DNA of 64,000 nucleotides from an uncultured Prevotella sp. (GTDB lineage: Bacteria > Bacteroidota > Bacteroidia > Bacteroidales > Bacteroidaceae). The stretch covers positions 1-64,000 of the forward strand of contig CAMOVK010000001.1 in the NCBI GenBank assembly GCA_946627325.1, given 5' to 3'. The notes below the pieces were generated by a model. That model made no database searches. It was not told the origin of the DNA and saw only the letters and a program-made list of their open reading frames with translations. Every line of letters begins with the position of its first letter. The stretch's first letter is position 1. The position numbers and the translations under genes are program-made. This document shows positions 7,792 through 15,842 of this stretch, in pieces.

Positions 7792-8850
7792 ATGAAGAAG
7801 ATTATAGTAATGATGTTATTGATTGCAGGTTGTTGCAGCGTGGCTTTCGCTCAGCCTCAACAGCGACGCAATCAGCAGGCACAACAGCAGAAAAAGTCGA
7901 ATGCCGACAACATGACAACACGTGCACGCCTCGATTTCCCCACTACCGCTCCAATGTCGGAAGACGTAGTGTGGCGTCGCGATATCTACCGCCAACTCGA
8001 CCTGACAGAGGATGCCAACGCGGGGCTATACTACCCAGTAGAACCAGTAGGCACACAGATGAACCTTTTCTCAAACCTCTTCAAACTAATGATGAGAGGA
8101 AGCAAGAATGGCGGCATTGATGTTTACGAATACAGAATCGATGGCAACGAAGTGTTCGATGATGCAAACCGAATGAAACAAAAGGATTTCCTCGACAACT
8201 TCGGCATATACTACGAGGTAAATAATGGTCGTGTTCATATCGACAACAGCGACATACCCTCAAGCGAAGTCAAAGCCTATTATCTCAAAGAAAGTGCCTA
8301 TTACGATCAGGGTACTTCCACTTTCCATCGCAAGGTCATTGCTCTCTGTCCGATAATGATGCGCGAAGACGACTTTGGCGACGGGGCTACACCCTACCCG
8401 CTCTTTTGGGTTCGCTATGACGATGTAGCTCCTTTCCTTGCTAAACAAACCATCATGACCAGCAATCTCAACAACGCTGCAACGATGAGTGTTGACGATT
8501 ATTTCACGATGAATCGCTATCAAGGAAAAATCTACAAGACAACCAATATGCTCGGTCGCACACTGGCACAATACTGCACGACTGATTCGGCTATGAATCG
8601 TGAGCAGATGCGCATCGAACAGGAACTAATCGAGTTCGAGAAAAACATTTATGGCAACCAGAAGACCGACTCCCTCGACAGCATAGCAGCAGCAGAAGCA
8701 GGAGTAAAAGGCAAGAAACTCTCGCGCAATCGTCGTGCTGGAGGCAACGACGACAACGCATCAAAGGTGTCGAAACCACGCCGCGAGCGCAGCAGCTCGT
8801 CGTCGGCAGGCTCATCAGCACGCATCTCTGTAAGAAGAGAACGACACTAA
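7792..8850 (+). CDS. gldN: GldN/PorN type IX secretion ring protein
   Basis: GldN/PorN partners GldK in the periplasmic ring. A signal peptide (residues 1-20, ending SVAFA) is followed by a Gln/Arg-rich low-complexity stretch. The conserved domain includes DVVWRRDIYRQLDL, NAGLYYPVEP, LFKLMMRG and the LCPIMMREDD..GDGATPYPLFWVRY-type core. The last 50 or so residues are an unusual basic, Ser/Arg-rich tail (for example KPRRERSSSSSAGSSAR) beyond the conserved fold. The 101-bp gap after gldM and the shared direction place it in the same operon. Length is 352 aa. Confidence 0.92.
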   Translation: MKKIIVMMLLIAGCCSVAFAQPQQRRNQQAQQQKKSNADNMTTRARLDFPTTAPMSEDVVWRRDIYRQLDLTEDANAGLYYPVEPVGTQMNLFSNLFKLMMRGSKNGGIDVYEYRIDGNEVFDDANRMKQKDFLDNFGIYYEVNNGRVHIDNSDIPSSEVKAYYLKESAYYDQGTSTFHRKVIALCPIMMREDDFGDGATPYPLFWVRYDDVAPFLAKQTIMTSNLNNAATMSVDDYFTMNRYQGKIYKTTNMLGRTLAQYCTTDSAMNREQMRIEQELIEFEKNIYGNQKTDSLDSIAAAEAGVKGKKLSRNRRAGGNDDNASKVSKPRRERSSSSSAGSSARISVRRERH

Positions 8851-8860
8851 AGGAAAGCAT

Positions 8861-8886
8861 CCCTACCCCTTCACAAGGGGTGGGGA
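8861..8886. other. intergenic hairpin after gldN
   Basis: CCCTACCCCTT and AAGGGGTGGGG form an 11-bp stem with one mismatch and a 4-nt loop just after the gldN stop. There is no following T run, so it may be an attenuating or mRNA-stabilising hairpin rather than a full terminator. Confidence 0.45.
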
Positions 8887-8942
8887 AAGAATATAAGAAA
8901 CACAAAAACAAGAGAAACTATATTATTCTAAAATAAATTGAT

Positions 8943-9593
8943 ATGAAAAAACTATTTACTTTGGCTGTTATAGCAACAGCAATGTTGTTTGCTCAATCAG
9001 CAAACGCGCAAGTGAAATTCGGTTTGAAAGGTGGTGTAAACCTTACTAACATCAGCGTCAGCGATGGTGATGCTTTGAAGGACAACATCAAAAACCAAAC
9101 AGGTTTCTTTATTGGACCGACAGCGGTTGTAACTCTCCCTGTCGTAGGTCTCGGTCTCGATGCTTCGCTGCTCTACGACCAGCGTACTGCAAAGATAAAG
9201 GGGGGCATCTACGATACAGGAAACAATTTACTTGATGAAGATAAGGTAAAAATGCAACAGGTAGTTATTCCTATCAATGTGCGTTACGGTGTAGGTCTTG
9301 GCACTCTCGCATCAGGATTCATTTTCGCTGGTCCACAATTTGGATTTAACGTTGGCGACAAAAAGACTGAAGTAATCAAGAACATTTTCGAATGGGAACG
9401 TGAGGCTGTAAACTTCAGCCTTAACTTCGGTGTTGGTGTGATGGCTCTCAACCACTTGCAGGTTACTGCCAACTACAACCTCGCACTGGGCAAACAAAAC
9501 GAATTAGGACTGAACAGTGCAACTTGGACCAATCTTACCCGTCCGAAAGTAAAGGCTAACGCTTGGCAGATTGGTGTTGCTTATCTGTTCTAA
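8943..9593 (+). CDS. outer-membrane beta-barrel protein (PorT-like/OMP_b-brl fold)
   Basis: A signal peptide (residues 1-22, ending QSANA) precedes KFGLKGGVNLTNISVSDGD, a typical opening of the small PorT-like outer-membrane beta-barrel family. Alternating amphipathic strands run to the end, which closes with the aromatic-terminated strand AWQIGVAYLF. Length is 216 aa, in the family range for an eight-stranded barrel. It lies 92 bp after gldN on the same strand and could be read through with the T9SS genes, or have its own promoter; no consensus promoter was seen. A role in type IX secretion is possible from position only. Confidence 0.82.
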   Translation: MKKLFTLAVIATAMLFAQSANAQVKFGLKGGVNLTNISVSDGDALKDNIKNQTGFFIGPTAVVTLPVVGLGLDASLLYDQRTAKIKGGIYDTGNNLLDEDKVKMQQVVIPINVRYGVGLGTLASGFIFAGPQFGFNVGDKKTEVIKNIFEWEREAVNFSLNFGVGVMALNHLQVTANYNLALGKQNELGLNSATWTNLTRPKVKANAWQIGVAYLF

Positions 9594-9622
9594 AAACTTA
9601 TACTTCAGAACGAAGTATTCAT

Positions 9623-9663
9623 AAAAATAAAATCGGAAGGCATTGCCCTCCGATTTTATTTTT
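9623..9663. terminator. bidirectional terminator between the beta-barrel gene and metG
   Basis: The perfect arms AAAAATAAAATCGGA (9623-9637) and TCCGATTTTATTTTT (9649-9663) flank an 11-nt loop. The A and T runs at either side give U-tracts in both directions, serving the convergent plus gene and metG. Confidence 0.9.
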
Positions 9664-9666
9664 GTA

Positions 9667-11733
9667 TTATCCTACCTGACTTCCAGGTTTTACATCCTTC
9701 GATGTGGTAACAACGCTTAGCGTATCGTCGAAATCGACTGCTGAAAGAATCATTCCTTGACTTTCAATTCCCATCATTGTACGAGGTGCAAAATTAGCAA
9801 CGAAGAGCACTCTACGTCCAACCAATTCCTCTGGATTATCATAGAACTGCGCTATACCCGATAGAATTGTGCGCTCTTTGTCGGTTCCATCGTCAATGGT
9901 AAACTGCAATAGTTTCTTCGACTTCTTCACCTTTTCGCACGCTTTGACAAGTCCTACTCGAATATCTAACTTCTCGAAATCCTCGAATGAAACGTTTTCC
10001 TTTATTGGCTTAGCCGTTGCAGCGGCAGCCTCGTTTTGCTTCTTTATGTCGTCGAGACGCTTTAGTTGAGCCTCAATCACGCAGTCTTCAATTTTCTCAA
10101 ACAATAGTTCTGGTTCGCCGAGTTGATGTCCCGTTTTCAGCAAGTCAGTTTTTCCGAGTTGGTTCCATTCGAAATCTACCATATTAAGCATTTCTCTCAA
10201 TCGTTTTGACGAGAAAGGCAGGAATGGTTCGAAGGCTATTGCGAGGTTGGCTACTAGTTGCAGCGAGATGTAGAGGATGGTTTCTACACGCTTTGGATCG
10301 CTTTTCCACACCTTCCATGGCTCACATTCGGTAATGTATCTGTTACCTATTCTTGCGAGATTCATTGCCTCTTTCTGTGCTTCACGGAACTTATAGGTGT
10401 CGAGAAGCTGTTCGAGGCGTTGCTTAACGTCCTTAAACTCGTCGAGGGTCTGACGGTCAGTGTCTGTCAGCTCGCCACATTCAGGCACGAGTCCATTGAA
10501 GTATTTCTTTGTAAGTTGCAATGCTCTATTTACAAAATTTCCATAGACAGCCACCAGTTCGTTGTTGTTTCTCTCTTGGAAATCACGCCATGTGAAGTTG
10601 TTGTCTTTTGTTTCAGGAGCGTTAGCTGTGAGCACATAGCGCAGCACATCTTGCTTTCCAGGAAAGTCAACAAGATACTCGTGAAGCCAGATTGCCCAAT
10701 TTCGCGAAGTAGATATTTTATCGTTTTCGAGATTGAGGAACTCGTTTGCAGGTACATTTTCTGGCATTATATATCCTCCGTGCGCCTTCATCATCACTGG
10801 GAATATGATACAATGGAAGACGATATTGTCTTTTCCGATGAAATGAACAAGCTTCGTATCGTTGTCTTTCCACCATTTTTGCCAGTCGCCCCATTGCTCT
10901 GGGTGTTGTTGGCATAGTTCTATCGTATTGGATATGTATCCTATTGGTGCATCGAACCATACATAAAGCACCTTTCCTTCTGCTCCTTCTATTGGCACTG
11001 GTATGCCCCAGTTTAGGTCGCGAGTCATGGCACGAGGTTGAAGGTCCATATCAAGCCACGACTTACACTGTCCATAGACGTTCGATCGCCATTCTTTATG
11101 CCCTTCGAGTATCCACTGTCGGAGCCAAGATTGATACTCATTTAGTGGCAGATACCAGTTTTTAGTTTCTTTCAATACGGGTGTTGAGCCGCTGATAGTA
11201 GAACGCGGATTGATTAGTTCTGTTGGGTCAAGGTCACGTCCGCATTTCTCACACTGGTCGCCATAGGCACCTTCGTTGTGGCAGTGAGGACATTCACCCA
11301 TAATATATCTGTCTGCGAGAAACTGATGAGCCTCCTCGTCGTAGTATTGCTTGGTCGTTTCTTCGGTCAGTTTACCTTCGTCGTAGAGTTTACGGAAGAA
11401 GTCGGAAGCAGTCTTGTGGTGCAGTTCCGATGTCGTTCGGCTATAAACGTCAAATGAAATACCGAAATCTTCGAACGAATCTTTTATCATCTTGTGATAG
11501 CGGTCAACGATTTCTTGAGGTTGCACGCCCTCTTTTCTGGCTCTGATAGTTATAGGTACACCATGCTCGTCGCTACCTCCAATGAACATCACGTCGTGTT
11601 TCTTCAGTCGGAGATAACGCACATAGATGTCTGCAGGCACATATACTCCTGCCAGATGACCAATATGCACACCGCCATTGGCATAAGGCAGGGCTGTGGT
11701 AACGGTCGTTCTCTTAAATTGTTTATCTGTCAT
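9667..11733 (-). CDS. metG: methionyl-tRNA synthetase
   Basis: MetG charges tRNA-Met. I start at the ATG at 11733 ([20 protein letters not shown]), because the longer track start at 11778 adds residues from the upstream leader. The class I HIGH motif is seen in [10 protein letters not shown]. Zinc-binding cysteines are in [20 protein letters not shown]. The KMSKS position reads [13 protein letters not shown]. From about residue 580 a C-terminal tRNA-binding, EMAPII-like domain follows ([20 protein letters not shown]). Length is 688 aa, normal for the two-domain form. The long leader upstream carries the structured element and a short ORF annotated separately. Confidence 0.96.
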   Translation of the reverse strand: MTDKQFKRTTVTTALPYANGGVHIGHLAGVYVPADIYVRYLRLKKHDVMFIGGSDEHGVPITIRARKEGVQPQEIVDRYHKMIKDSFEDFGISFDVYSRTTSELHHKTASDFFRKLYDEGKLTEETTKQYYDEEAHQFLADRYIMGECPHCHNEGAYGDQCEKCGRDLDPTELINPRSTISGSTPVLKETKNWYLPLNEYQSWLRQWILEGHKEWRSNVYGQCKSWLDMDLQPRAMTRDLNWGIPVPIEGAEGKVLYVWFDAPIGYISNTIELCQQHPEQWGDWQKWWKDNDTKLVHFIGKDNIVFHCIIFPVMMKAHGGYIMPENVPANEFLNLENDKISTSRNWAIWLHEYLVDFPGKQDVLRYVLTANAPETKDNNFTWRDFQERNNNELVAVYGNFVNRALQLTKKYFNGLVPECGELTDTDRQTLDEFKDVKQRLEQLLDTYKFREAQKEAMNLARIGNRYITECEPWKVWKSDPKRVETILYISLQLVANLAIAFEPFLPFSSKRLREMLNMVDFEWNQLGKTDLLKTGHQLGEPELLFEKIEDCVIEAQLKRLDDIKKQNEAAAATAKPIKENVSFEDFEKLDIRVGLVKACEKVKKSKKLLQFTIDDGTDKERTILSGIAQFYDNPEELVGRRVLFVANFAPRTMMGIESQGMILSAVDFDDTLSVVTTSKDVKPGSQVG

Positions 11734-11740
11734 AATATGC

Positions 11741-11842
11741 TTATTGTGTTTTGATTTCGATATGGTTAAGACTTGCAAAGGTTATTTCAACGAGTTCTCT
11801 CTCATTTGTGCAGATGGCACCACTCTCAACGAGCAGTGCCAT
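11741..11842 (-). CDS. candidate 33-codon upstream ORF in the metG leader
   Basis: An ATG at 11842 opens a 33-codon frame, beginning [16 protein letters not shown], that stops at 11741, leaving 7 nt before the metG ATG. It is too short for the track. Its start codon lies inside the arm GATGGCAC of a hairpin, so translation could be controlled by folding. The frame stays open for 19 codons upstream of this ATG without another obvious start. It could be a leader peptide, a translation-coupling ORF, or a chance frame inside a conserved RNA or dispersed element. There is no evidence that it is expressed. Confidence 0.35.
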   Translation of the reverse strand: MALLVESGAICTNERELVEITFASLNHIEIKTQ

Positions 11843-11932
11843 CCCTACGTTTTTCTGTTGTCTAAAAATATGGGCAACCTCACGGCTACCACTCTCTTTT
11901 TGTTGTCAAAGAGACTTTCATATTTTGCACAA
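11806..11932 (-). ncRNA. candidate structured leader element or small dispersed element upstream of metG
   Basis: The ends are perfectly complementary: TTGTGCA at 11806-11812 and TGCACAA at 11926-11932. Inside are a hairpin with 7-bp arms TCTCTTT (11893-11899) and AAAGAGA (11908-11914), and one with 8-bp arms GATGGCAC (11813-11820) and GTGCCATC (11836-11843). TATGGGCA at 11869-11876 could pair with TGCCAT at 11837-11842 with one bulge, competing with the second hairpin. With the promoter at 11984-11991 the element lies in the metG leader. It could be a cis-regulatory RNA, or a mobile or dispersed DNA element with short inverted ends. I know no named RNA class that fits. Confidence 0.5.
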
Positions 11933-11983
11933 CAAAATTTATAAATTACTACTAACCTAAACAATCTTTTTATTATACAGGTG

Positions 11984-11991
11984 CAAAATTA
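11984..11991 (-). promoter_or_regulatory. -7 promoter element for the metG transcript
   Basis: On the minus strand this reads TAATTTTG, matching TAnnTTTG. It would give a leader of about 245 nt ahead of metG. A weaker three-base-spacer variant (TAACCTTTG) closer to the gene, near 11776-11784, is an alternative. Confidence 0.5.
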
Positions 11992-12154
11992 TCGAAAAAA
12001 ACAATAGTGTCCAAAATAAATCGCATAAAAACTAAAAAAGAAGTCTGTTTTAAGTGATAAAATGCCATTTACAAACACCGTTGAATTTAGAAACGATAGT
12101 ATTGCAGAAAAATAAAACCAGCAAATTATTAGTAATTTATTCGTCGGAAATCGT

Positions 12155-12162
12155 TATTTTTG
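12155..12162 (+). promoter_or_regulatory. -7 promoter element 6 bp before the glycosyltransferase start codon
   Basis: TATTTTTG matches TAnnTTTG and ends only 6 bp before the ATG at 12169. Transcription from it would start at or within a base or two of the start codon, predicting a leaderless mRNA. The -33 region (TTTATTCG) is only a partial match. Confidence 0.5.
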
Positions 12163-12168
12163 CAGTTG

Positions 12169-13443
12169 ATGAATATTCTTCTAATCAACACCAGCGACTG
12201 TGTGGGTGGTGCTGCCGTGGCTGCCCACCGGCTGATGATAGCCCTGAATAGTCACGGCGAGAAGGCTCGTATGCTCGTAGCCCACAAGAGTAGCGATAGT
12301 TTAACCGTCAGCGATTTGCGCCATCATTGGCTCACTCGCTGGCGTTTCCTTTATGAGCGCTGGCGCATCTTTATCAGTCTATGGGGACGTCGCGACAACC
12401 TGTTCAAGATAGATACCGCCATTGCAGGCAGCGACATCACTTCGACAAAAGAATTTCGCGAGGCAGACATAATACATCTTCATTGGGTAAATCAAGGTAT
12501 GCTATCGATTACCGACATTAGGAAAATTTTATTATCAGGTAAGCCTGTAGTATGGACTATGCACGATGCCTGGCCAGCAACGGCTATCTGCCACTATACT
12601 GATGGGTGCAAATCGTTTACCGACGAATGCAAACGCTGCCGCCTATTACCAAATAATGGTTCTGCACGCGACCTGTCATTCCGCACATGGCATCGTAAGC
12701 GCAGAATGTTAGAAGGGCAAAACATAACTTTTGTGGCTTGCTCCCGATGGCTTGCCAACCAAGCCCGACAAAGCCGACTGATAGGCAACCACACTATAAC
12801 AAGCATACCAAATTGCATTGACACCCACACTTTTTGCCCGCGCGAAAAAACAACTATTAGGGAAGAACTTAACCTGCCTGTGGACAAACGACTAATTCTC
12901 TTCGTCTCGCAGCGCGTCACCGATGAGCGAAAGGGAATGACATTCCTTATCGAAGCCCTACAAAAAATCGTAGCAGAGCATCCTGAATGGAAGGAACATA
13001 CAGAGGTAATGATTCTCGGTGACAACAGCGAAGATATTGCCGAGAAACTACCTCTCAAGGTCATTCCTTTGGGATATGTAAGTAAAGAACAACAGACAGC
13101 CAAGATATACGCCGCTGCCGACCTGTTTGTCATTCCTTCTTTGGAAGACAACCTGCCCAACACCATCATGGAAGCAATGGCCTGCGGTGTACCATGCGTA
13201 GGTTTCAAGACAGGCGGCATACCAGAAATGATTGACCACAAGCAGAATGGTTACGTTGCAGAATATCGCAATGCCGACGATTTGGCAAAGGGAATAGTAT
13301 GGGCTCTCGAAGACGAGCGGAGAGGAATACTCAGCCAAGCTGCAGTCAAGAAAGTTCACTCTACATACTCACAGCATAGCGTAGCACTGAAATATATTGA
13401 GATATACAATCAGGCTGCAGCATTCAAAAACTATCGGATATGA
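12169..13443 (+). CDS. GT-B glycosyltransferase (family 4-like)
   Basis: The protein transfers a sugar from an activated donor to a surface-glycan acceptor; donor and acceptor cannot be read from sequence. I choose the ATG at 12169 (MNILLINTSDCVGGAAVAAH), because the track start is a TTG lying within the promoter. The N-terminal Rossmann half contains the GGAAVAAHRL donor-side loop and a Cys cluster around CHYTDGC.SFTDECKRC. The C-terminal half has RVTDERKGMTFLIEAL and the retaining-GT motif PSLEDNLPNTIMEAMACGVP. The end overlaps the next GT gene by 4 nt (ATGA), so the two act as a unit. Length is 424 aa. Confidence 0.88.
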   Translation: MNILLINTSDCVGGAAVAAHRLMIALNSHGEKARMLVAHKSSDSLTVSDLRHHWLTRWRFLYERWRIFISLWGRRDNLFKIDTAIAGSDITSTKEFREADIIHLHWVNQGMLSITDIRKILLSGKPVVWTMHDAWPATAICHYTDGCKSFTDECKRCRLLPNNGSARDLSFRTWHRKRRMLEGQNITFVACSRWLANQARQSRLIGNHTITSIPNCIDTHTFCPREKTTIREELNLPVDKRLILFVSQRVTDERKGMTFLIEALQKIVAEHPEWKEHTEVMILGDNSEDIAEKLPLKVIPLGYVSKEQQTAKIYAAADLFVIPSLEDNLPNTIMEAMACGVPCVGFKTGGIPEMIDHKQNGYVAEYRNADDLAKGIVWALEDERRGILSQAAVKKVHSTYSQHSVALKYIEIYNQAAAFKNYRI

Positions 13444-14210
13444 TTAGATTTTCCATTGTTACCGTATGCTTTAATGCTGCCGACATCATTGAAGACACTT
13501 TGCGAAGCATCGAGCATCAGACATATCCATCGATAGAACACATCATAATCGATGGCTCCTCAAAAGACAAGACTGTCGAACTCTGCCAGAAATACAGGGA
13601 ACGATGTATGGGAAAAGACCTCGACCACGAGGTGATTATCATCTCCGAGCCCGATTGCGGCATCTATGACGCCATGAATAAAGGTATTCGCAAAGCCACG
13701 GGCGATTACATCCTCTTTCTCAATTCAGGCGACCAATTAGCGGCAAACGACACTCTCGACATTGTTGCCTCATGCGTTGGCGAAGGAGAAACGCTACCTG
13801 CGGTGCTCTACGGCGACACCGACATAATCAACAACGAAGGTATTGTCGTAGGCAGACGGGAGAAACGACCACCTCAGACGCTCACTTGGAAGAAATTCAA
13901 ATGGGGGATGCTCGTATGCCATCAAGCTTTCTACGCACGGACAGACTTGGCAAAAGAAACAGCTTACAACCTTCGCTACAGGTACTCCTCCGACGTTGAC
14001 TGGTGTATAAGGATAATGAAAGAAGCAGCGCGACGACGTTTAACCATTAGAAACATCAATACCACAACTGCACTGTTTCTTGATGGCGGTGCCACTACTC
14101 GACATCATCAGGCGTCACTTCGCGAACGATTTCGTATCATGCAACACCACTATGGTATCGTCACAACTACCATAGTCCACCTCTGGTTTGCCGCAAAGAA
14201 GATTTTCTAA
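13440..14210 (+). CDS. GT-A glycosyltransferase family 2
   Basis: An inverting family 2 glycosyltransferase, beginning FSIVTVCFNAADIIEDTLRS, with the nucleotide-binding IIIDGSSKDKT and ISEPDCGIYDAMNKGI. The metal-binding acidic motif follows in GDTDII. It resembles WcaA/EpsE-like enzymes acting on exopolysaccharide. The ATG overlaps the stop of the preceding GT-B gene. At 256 aa it has a single catalytic domain and no transmembrane helix. The exact sugar is unknown. No other glycan genes follow, so this is a two-gene cassette rather than a full capsule locus. Confidence 0.9.
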   Translation: MIRFSIVTVCFNAADIIEDTLRSIEHQTYPSIEHIIIDGSSKDKTVELCQKYRERCMGKDLDHEVIIISEPDCGIYDAMNKGIRKATGDYILFLNSGDQLAANDTLDIVASCVGEGETLPAVLYGDTDIINNEGIVVGRREKRPPQTLTWKKFKWGMLVCHQAFYARTDLAKETAYNLRYRYSSDVDWCIRIMKEAARRRLTIRNINTTTALFLDGGATTRHHQASLRERFRIMQHHYGIVTTTIVHLWFAAKKIF

Positions 14211-14321
14211 TAATGTAATAAAGGTGTAAAAAGGAAACACAAAACATCGTACACGAAGATTTTAGAATATGAGAGCGGTGTATTTTTCACTGTCATTATG
14301 AGGTTTCACATCTTTTATTTG

Positions 14322-14329
14322 TATTTTCG
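14322..14329 (+). promoter_or_regulatory. near-consensus -7 element for the dipeptidase
   Basis: TATTTTCG differs from TAnnTTTG by one base and lies 46 bp before the dipeptidase ATG. The rest of the 164-bp gap between the glycosyltransferase and this gene shows nothing else I can identify. Confidence 0.3.
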
Positions 14330-14374
14330 CAGCGATAAAGCAATTATTGAAAAAACAGAAAACATATTTCTATT

Positions 14375-15736
14375 ATGATTAAGACGTATATCAAAGAAAA
14401 CGAGAGCCGAATACTCGACGAATTGTTTAGCCTCATTCGCATACCGAGTATCAGTTCTAAATCGGAGAACAAAGCCGATATGTTACGCTGCGCAGAGCGG
14501 TGGAAAGAGTTGCTGCTTGAGGCTGGTGTCAGTCGAGCCGAAGTGATGCCCTCCGACGGCAATCCAATGGTTTATGCTGAGAAAATCATTGACCCCAGTG
14601 CAAAGACAATTCTCATTTATGGTCACTACGACGTGATGCCAGCCGAACCATTTGAGTTGTGGAAGACAGAACCATTTGAACCCGTAGTGAAAGACGACCA
14701 TATCTGGGCTCGCGGTGCCGACGATGACAAGGGACAATCATTCATTCAGGCAAAGGCTTTCGAATATCTTGTTAAGAACAATTTGTTGAAACACAACATC
14801 AAGTTTATCCTTGAAGGCGAAGAAGAGATTGGTTCACCCAGTTTAGAGACATTCTGCGAGAAGCATAAAGAACTGCTCAAAGCCAACATCATCCTCGTTT
14901 CTGACACGTCGATGCTCTCTGCCGACCTGCCTTCGCTGACTACAGGACTGCGCGGACTATCCTATTGGCAAATAGAAGTGACTGGTCCAAACCATGATTT
15001 GCACTCTGGACACTTCGGAGGAGCTGTAGCCAACCCGATAAATGTTCTATGCCGACTTATTTCCGATATGCAAGACGACAAGGGTCGCATACAAGTGCCT
15101 GGTTTCTACGACGACGTTGAGCCTATACCACAAGAGGAACGCGAACTCGTAGAGAGCATTCCTTTTGACCTCGACAAATACAAGCAGTCGCTCGACGTAG
15201 AAGAACTCTTTGGCGAAGAAGGATACAGCACTATTGAACGCACTGGGTTCCGTCCGTCGTTCGACGTGTGCGGTATTTGGGGTGGATATACTGGCGAAGG
15301 TGCAAAAACCGTCATCCCATCGAAGGCATACGCCAAAATATCTACACGCCTTGTGCCTCATCAGAATTCAGAGAAGATATCCCTATTGGTAAAAGATTAT
15401 CTTGAGAGCGTGGCACCAAAGACTGTTAAGATAAAGGTGGAATACCTTCACGGCGGTGAAGGCTACGTTTGCCCTATCGATCTACCTGCATACAAGGCTG
15501 CGGAGAAAGGATTTGAAAAAGCATTTGGCAAGCGTCCGTTGCCTGTTCGCAGAGGAGGAAGTATTCCTATCATCTCTACTTTCGAGAAAATTCTCGGCAT
15601 AAAGACTATACTCATGGGCTTCGGATTGGAGTCGAACGCTATACATTCGCCTAACGAGAATATGCCTCTCGACATTTTCCGTAAAGGTATAGAGGCTGTA
15701 GTAGGCTTCCACGAGGAGTTCGACAAACTTCCTTAA
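14375..15736 (+). CDS. M20 family dipeptidase/metallopeptidase
   Basis: A cytosolic M20 metallopeptidase. Zinc ligands and catalytic residues are visible: YGHYDVMP with H84 and D86, the bridging aspartate in ARGADDDKGQ (around D117), the catalytic pair in LEGEEEIGSP (E150/E151), and the downstream LVSDTSML aspartate. The dimerisation or lid domain begins at SYWQIEVTGPNHDLHSGHFGG. The end (GFGLESNAIHSPNENMPL) supplies the last metal histidine. No signal peptide is present. Length is 453 aa, usual for the dipeptidase branch that hydrolyses dipeptides and short peptides; the exact substrate is unknown. It appears monocistronic, with a terminator downstream. Confidence 0.92.
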   Translation: MIKTYIKENESRILDELFSLIRIPSISSKSENKADMLRCAERWKELLLEAGVSRAEVMPSDGNPMVYAEKIIDPSAKTILIYGHYDVMPAEPFELWKTEPFEPVVKDDHIWARGADDDKGQSFIQAKAFEYLVKNNLLKHNIKFILEGEEEIGSPSLETFCEKHKELLKANIILVSDTSMLSADLPSLTTGLRGLSYWQIEVTGPNHDLHSGHFGGAVANPINVLCRLISDMQDDKGRIQVPGFYDDVEPIPQEERELVESIPFDLDKYKQSLDVEELFGEEGYSTIERTGFRPSFDVCGIWGGYTGEGAKTVIPSKAYAKISTRLVPHQNSEKISLLVKDYLESVAPKTVKIKVEYLHGGEGYVCPIDLPAYKAAEKGFEKAFGKRPLPVRRGGSIPIISTFEKILGIKTILMGFGLESNAIHSPNENMPLDIFRKGIEAVVGFHEEFDKLP

Positions 15737-15798
15737 ACAAGAAAGCCGTCTCATACCACTTTACTAAAGTAAGGATACAAGTCTGGTAAATTCAGTAT

Positions 15799-15842
15799 AA
15801 AATTAACACCCAACCCCTGAAGAGGAGTTGGGTGTTAATTTT
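15799..15842. terminator. bidirectional terminator between the dipeptidase and korB
   Basis: The perfect 16-bp arms AAAATTAACACCCAAC (15799-15814) and GTTGGGTGTTAATTTT (15827-15842) flank a 12-nt loop and run into A/T tracts on both sides. The right arm overlaps the korB stop codon. Confidence 0.88.

Noticed and set aside
9869-10917. plus-strand ORFs opposite metG (66 and 219 codons)
   Set aside because: They lie wholly inside metG on the other strand, with no signal peptide or motif; metG accounts for the sequence.
11776-11784. second metG promoter (TAACCTTTG)
   Set aside because: It needs a three-base spacer in the TAnnTTTG box and lacks a -33 box; kept only as an alternative in the metG promoter entry.
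11696-11960. plus-strand ORFs of 82 and 69 codons upstream of metG
   Set aside because: They run through the complementary-ended element in two frames with no start context or family motif; the structural element explains the open frames better than protein coding.
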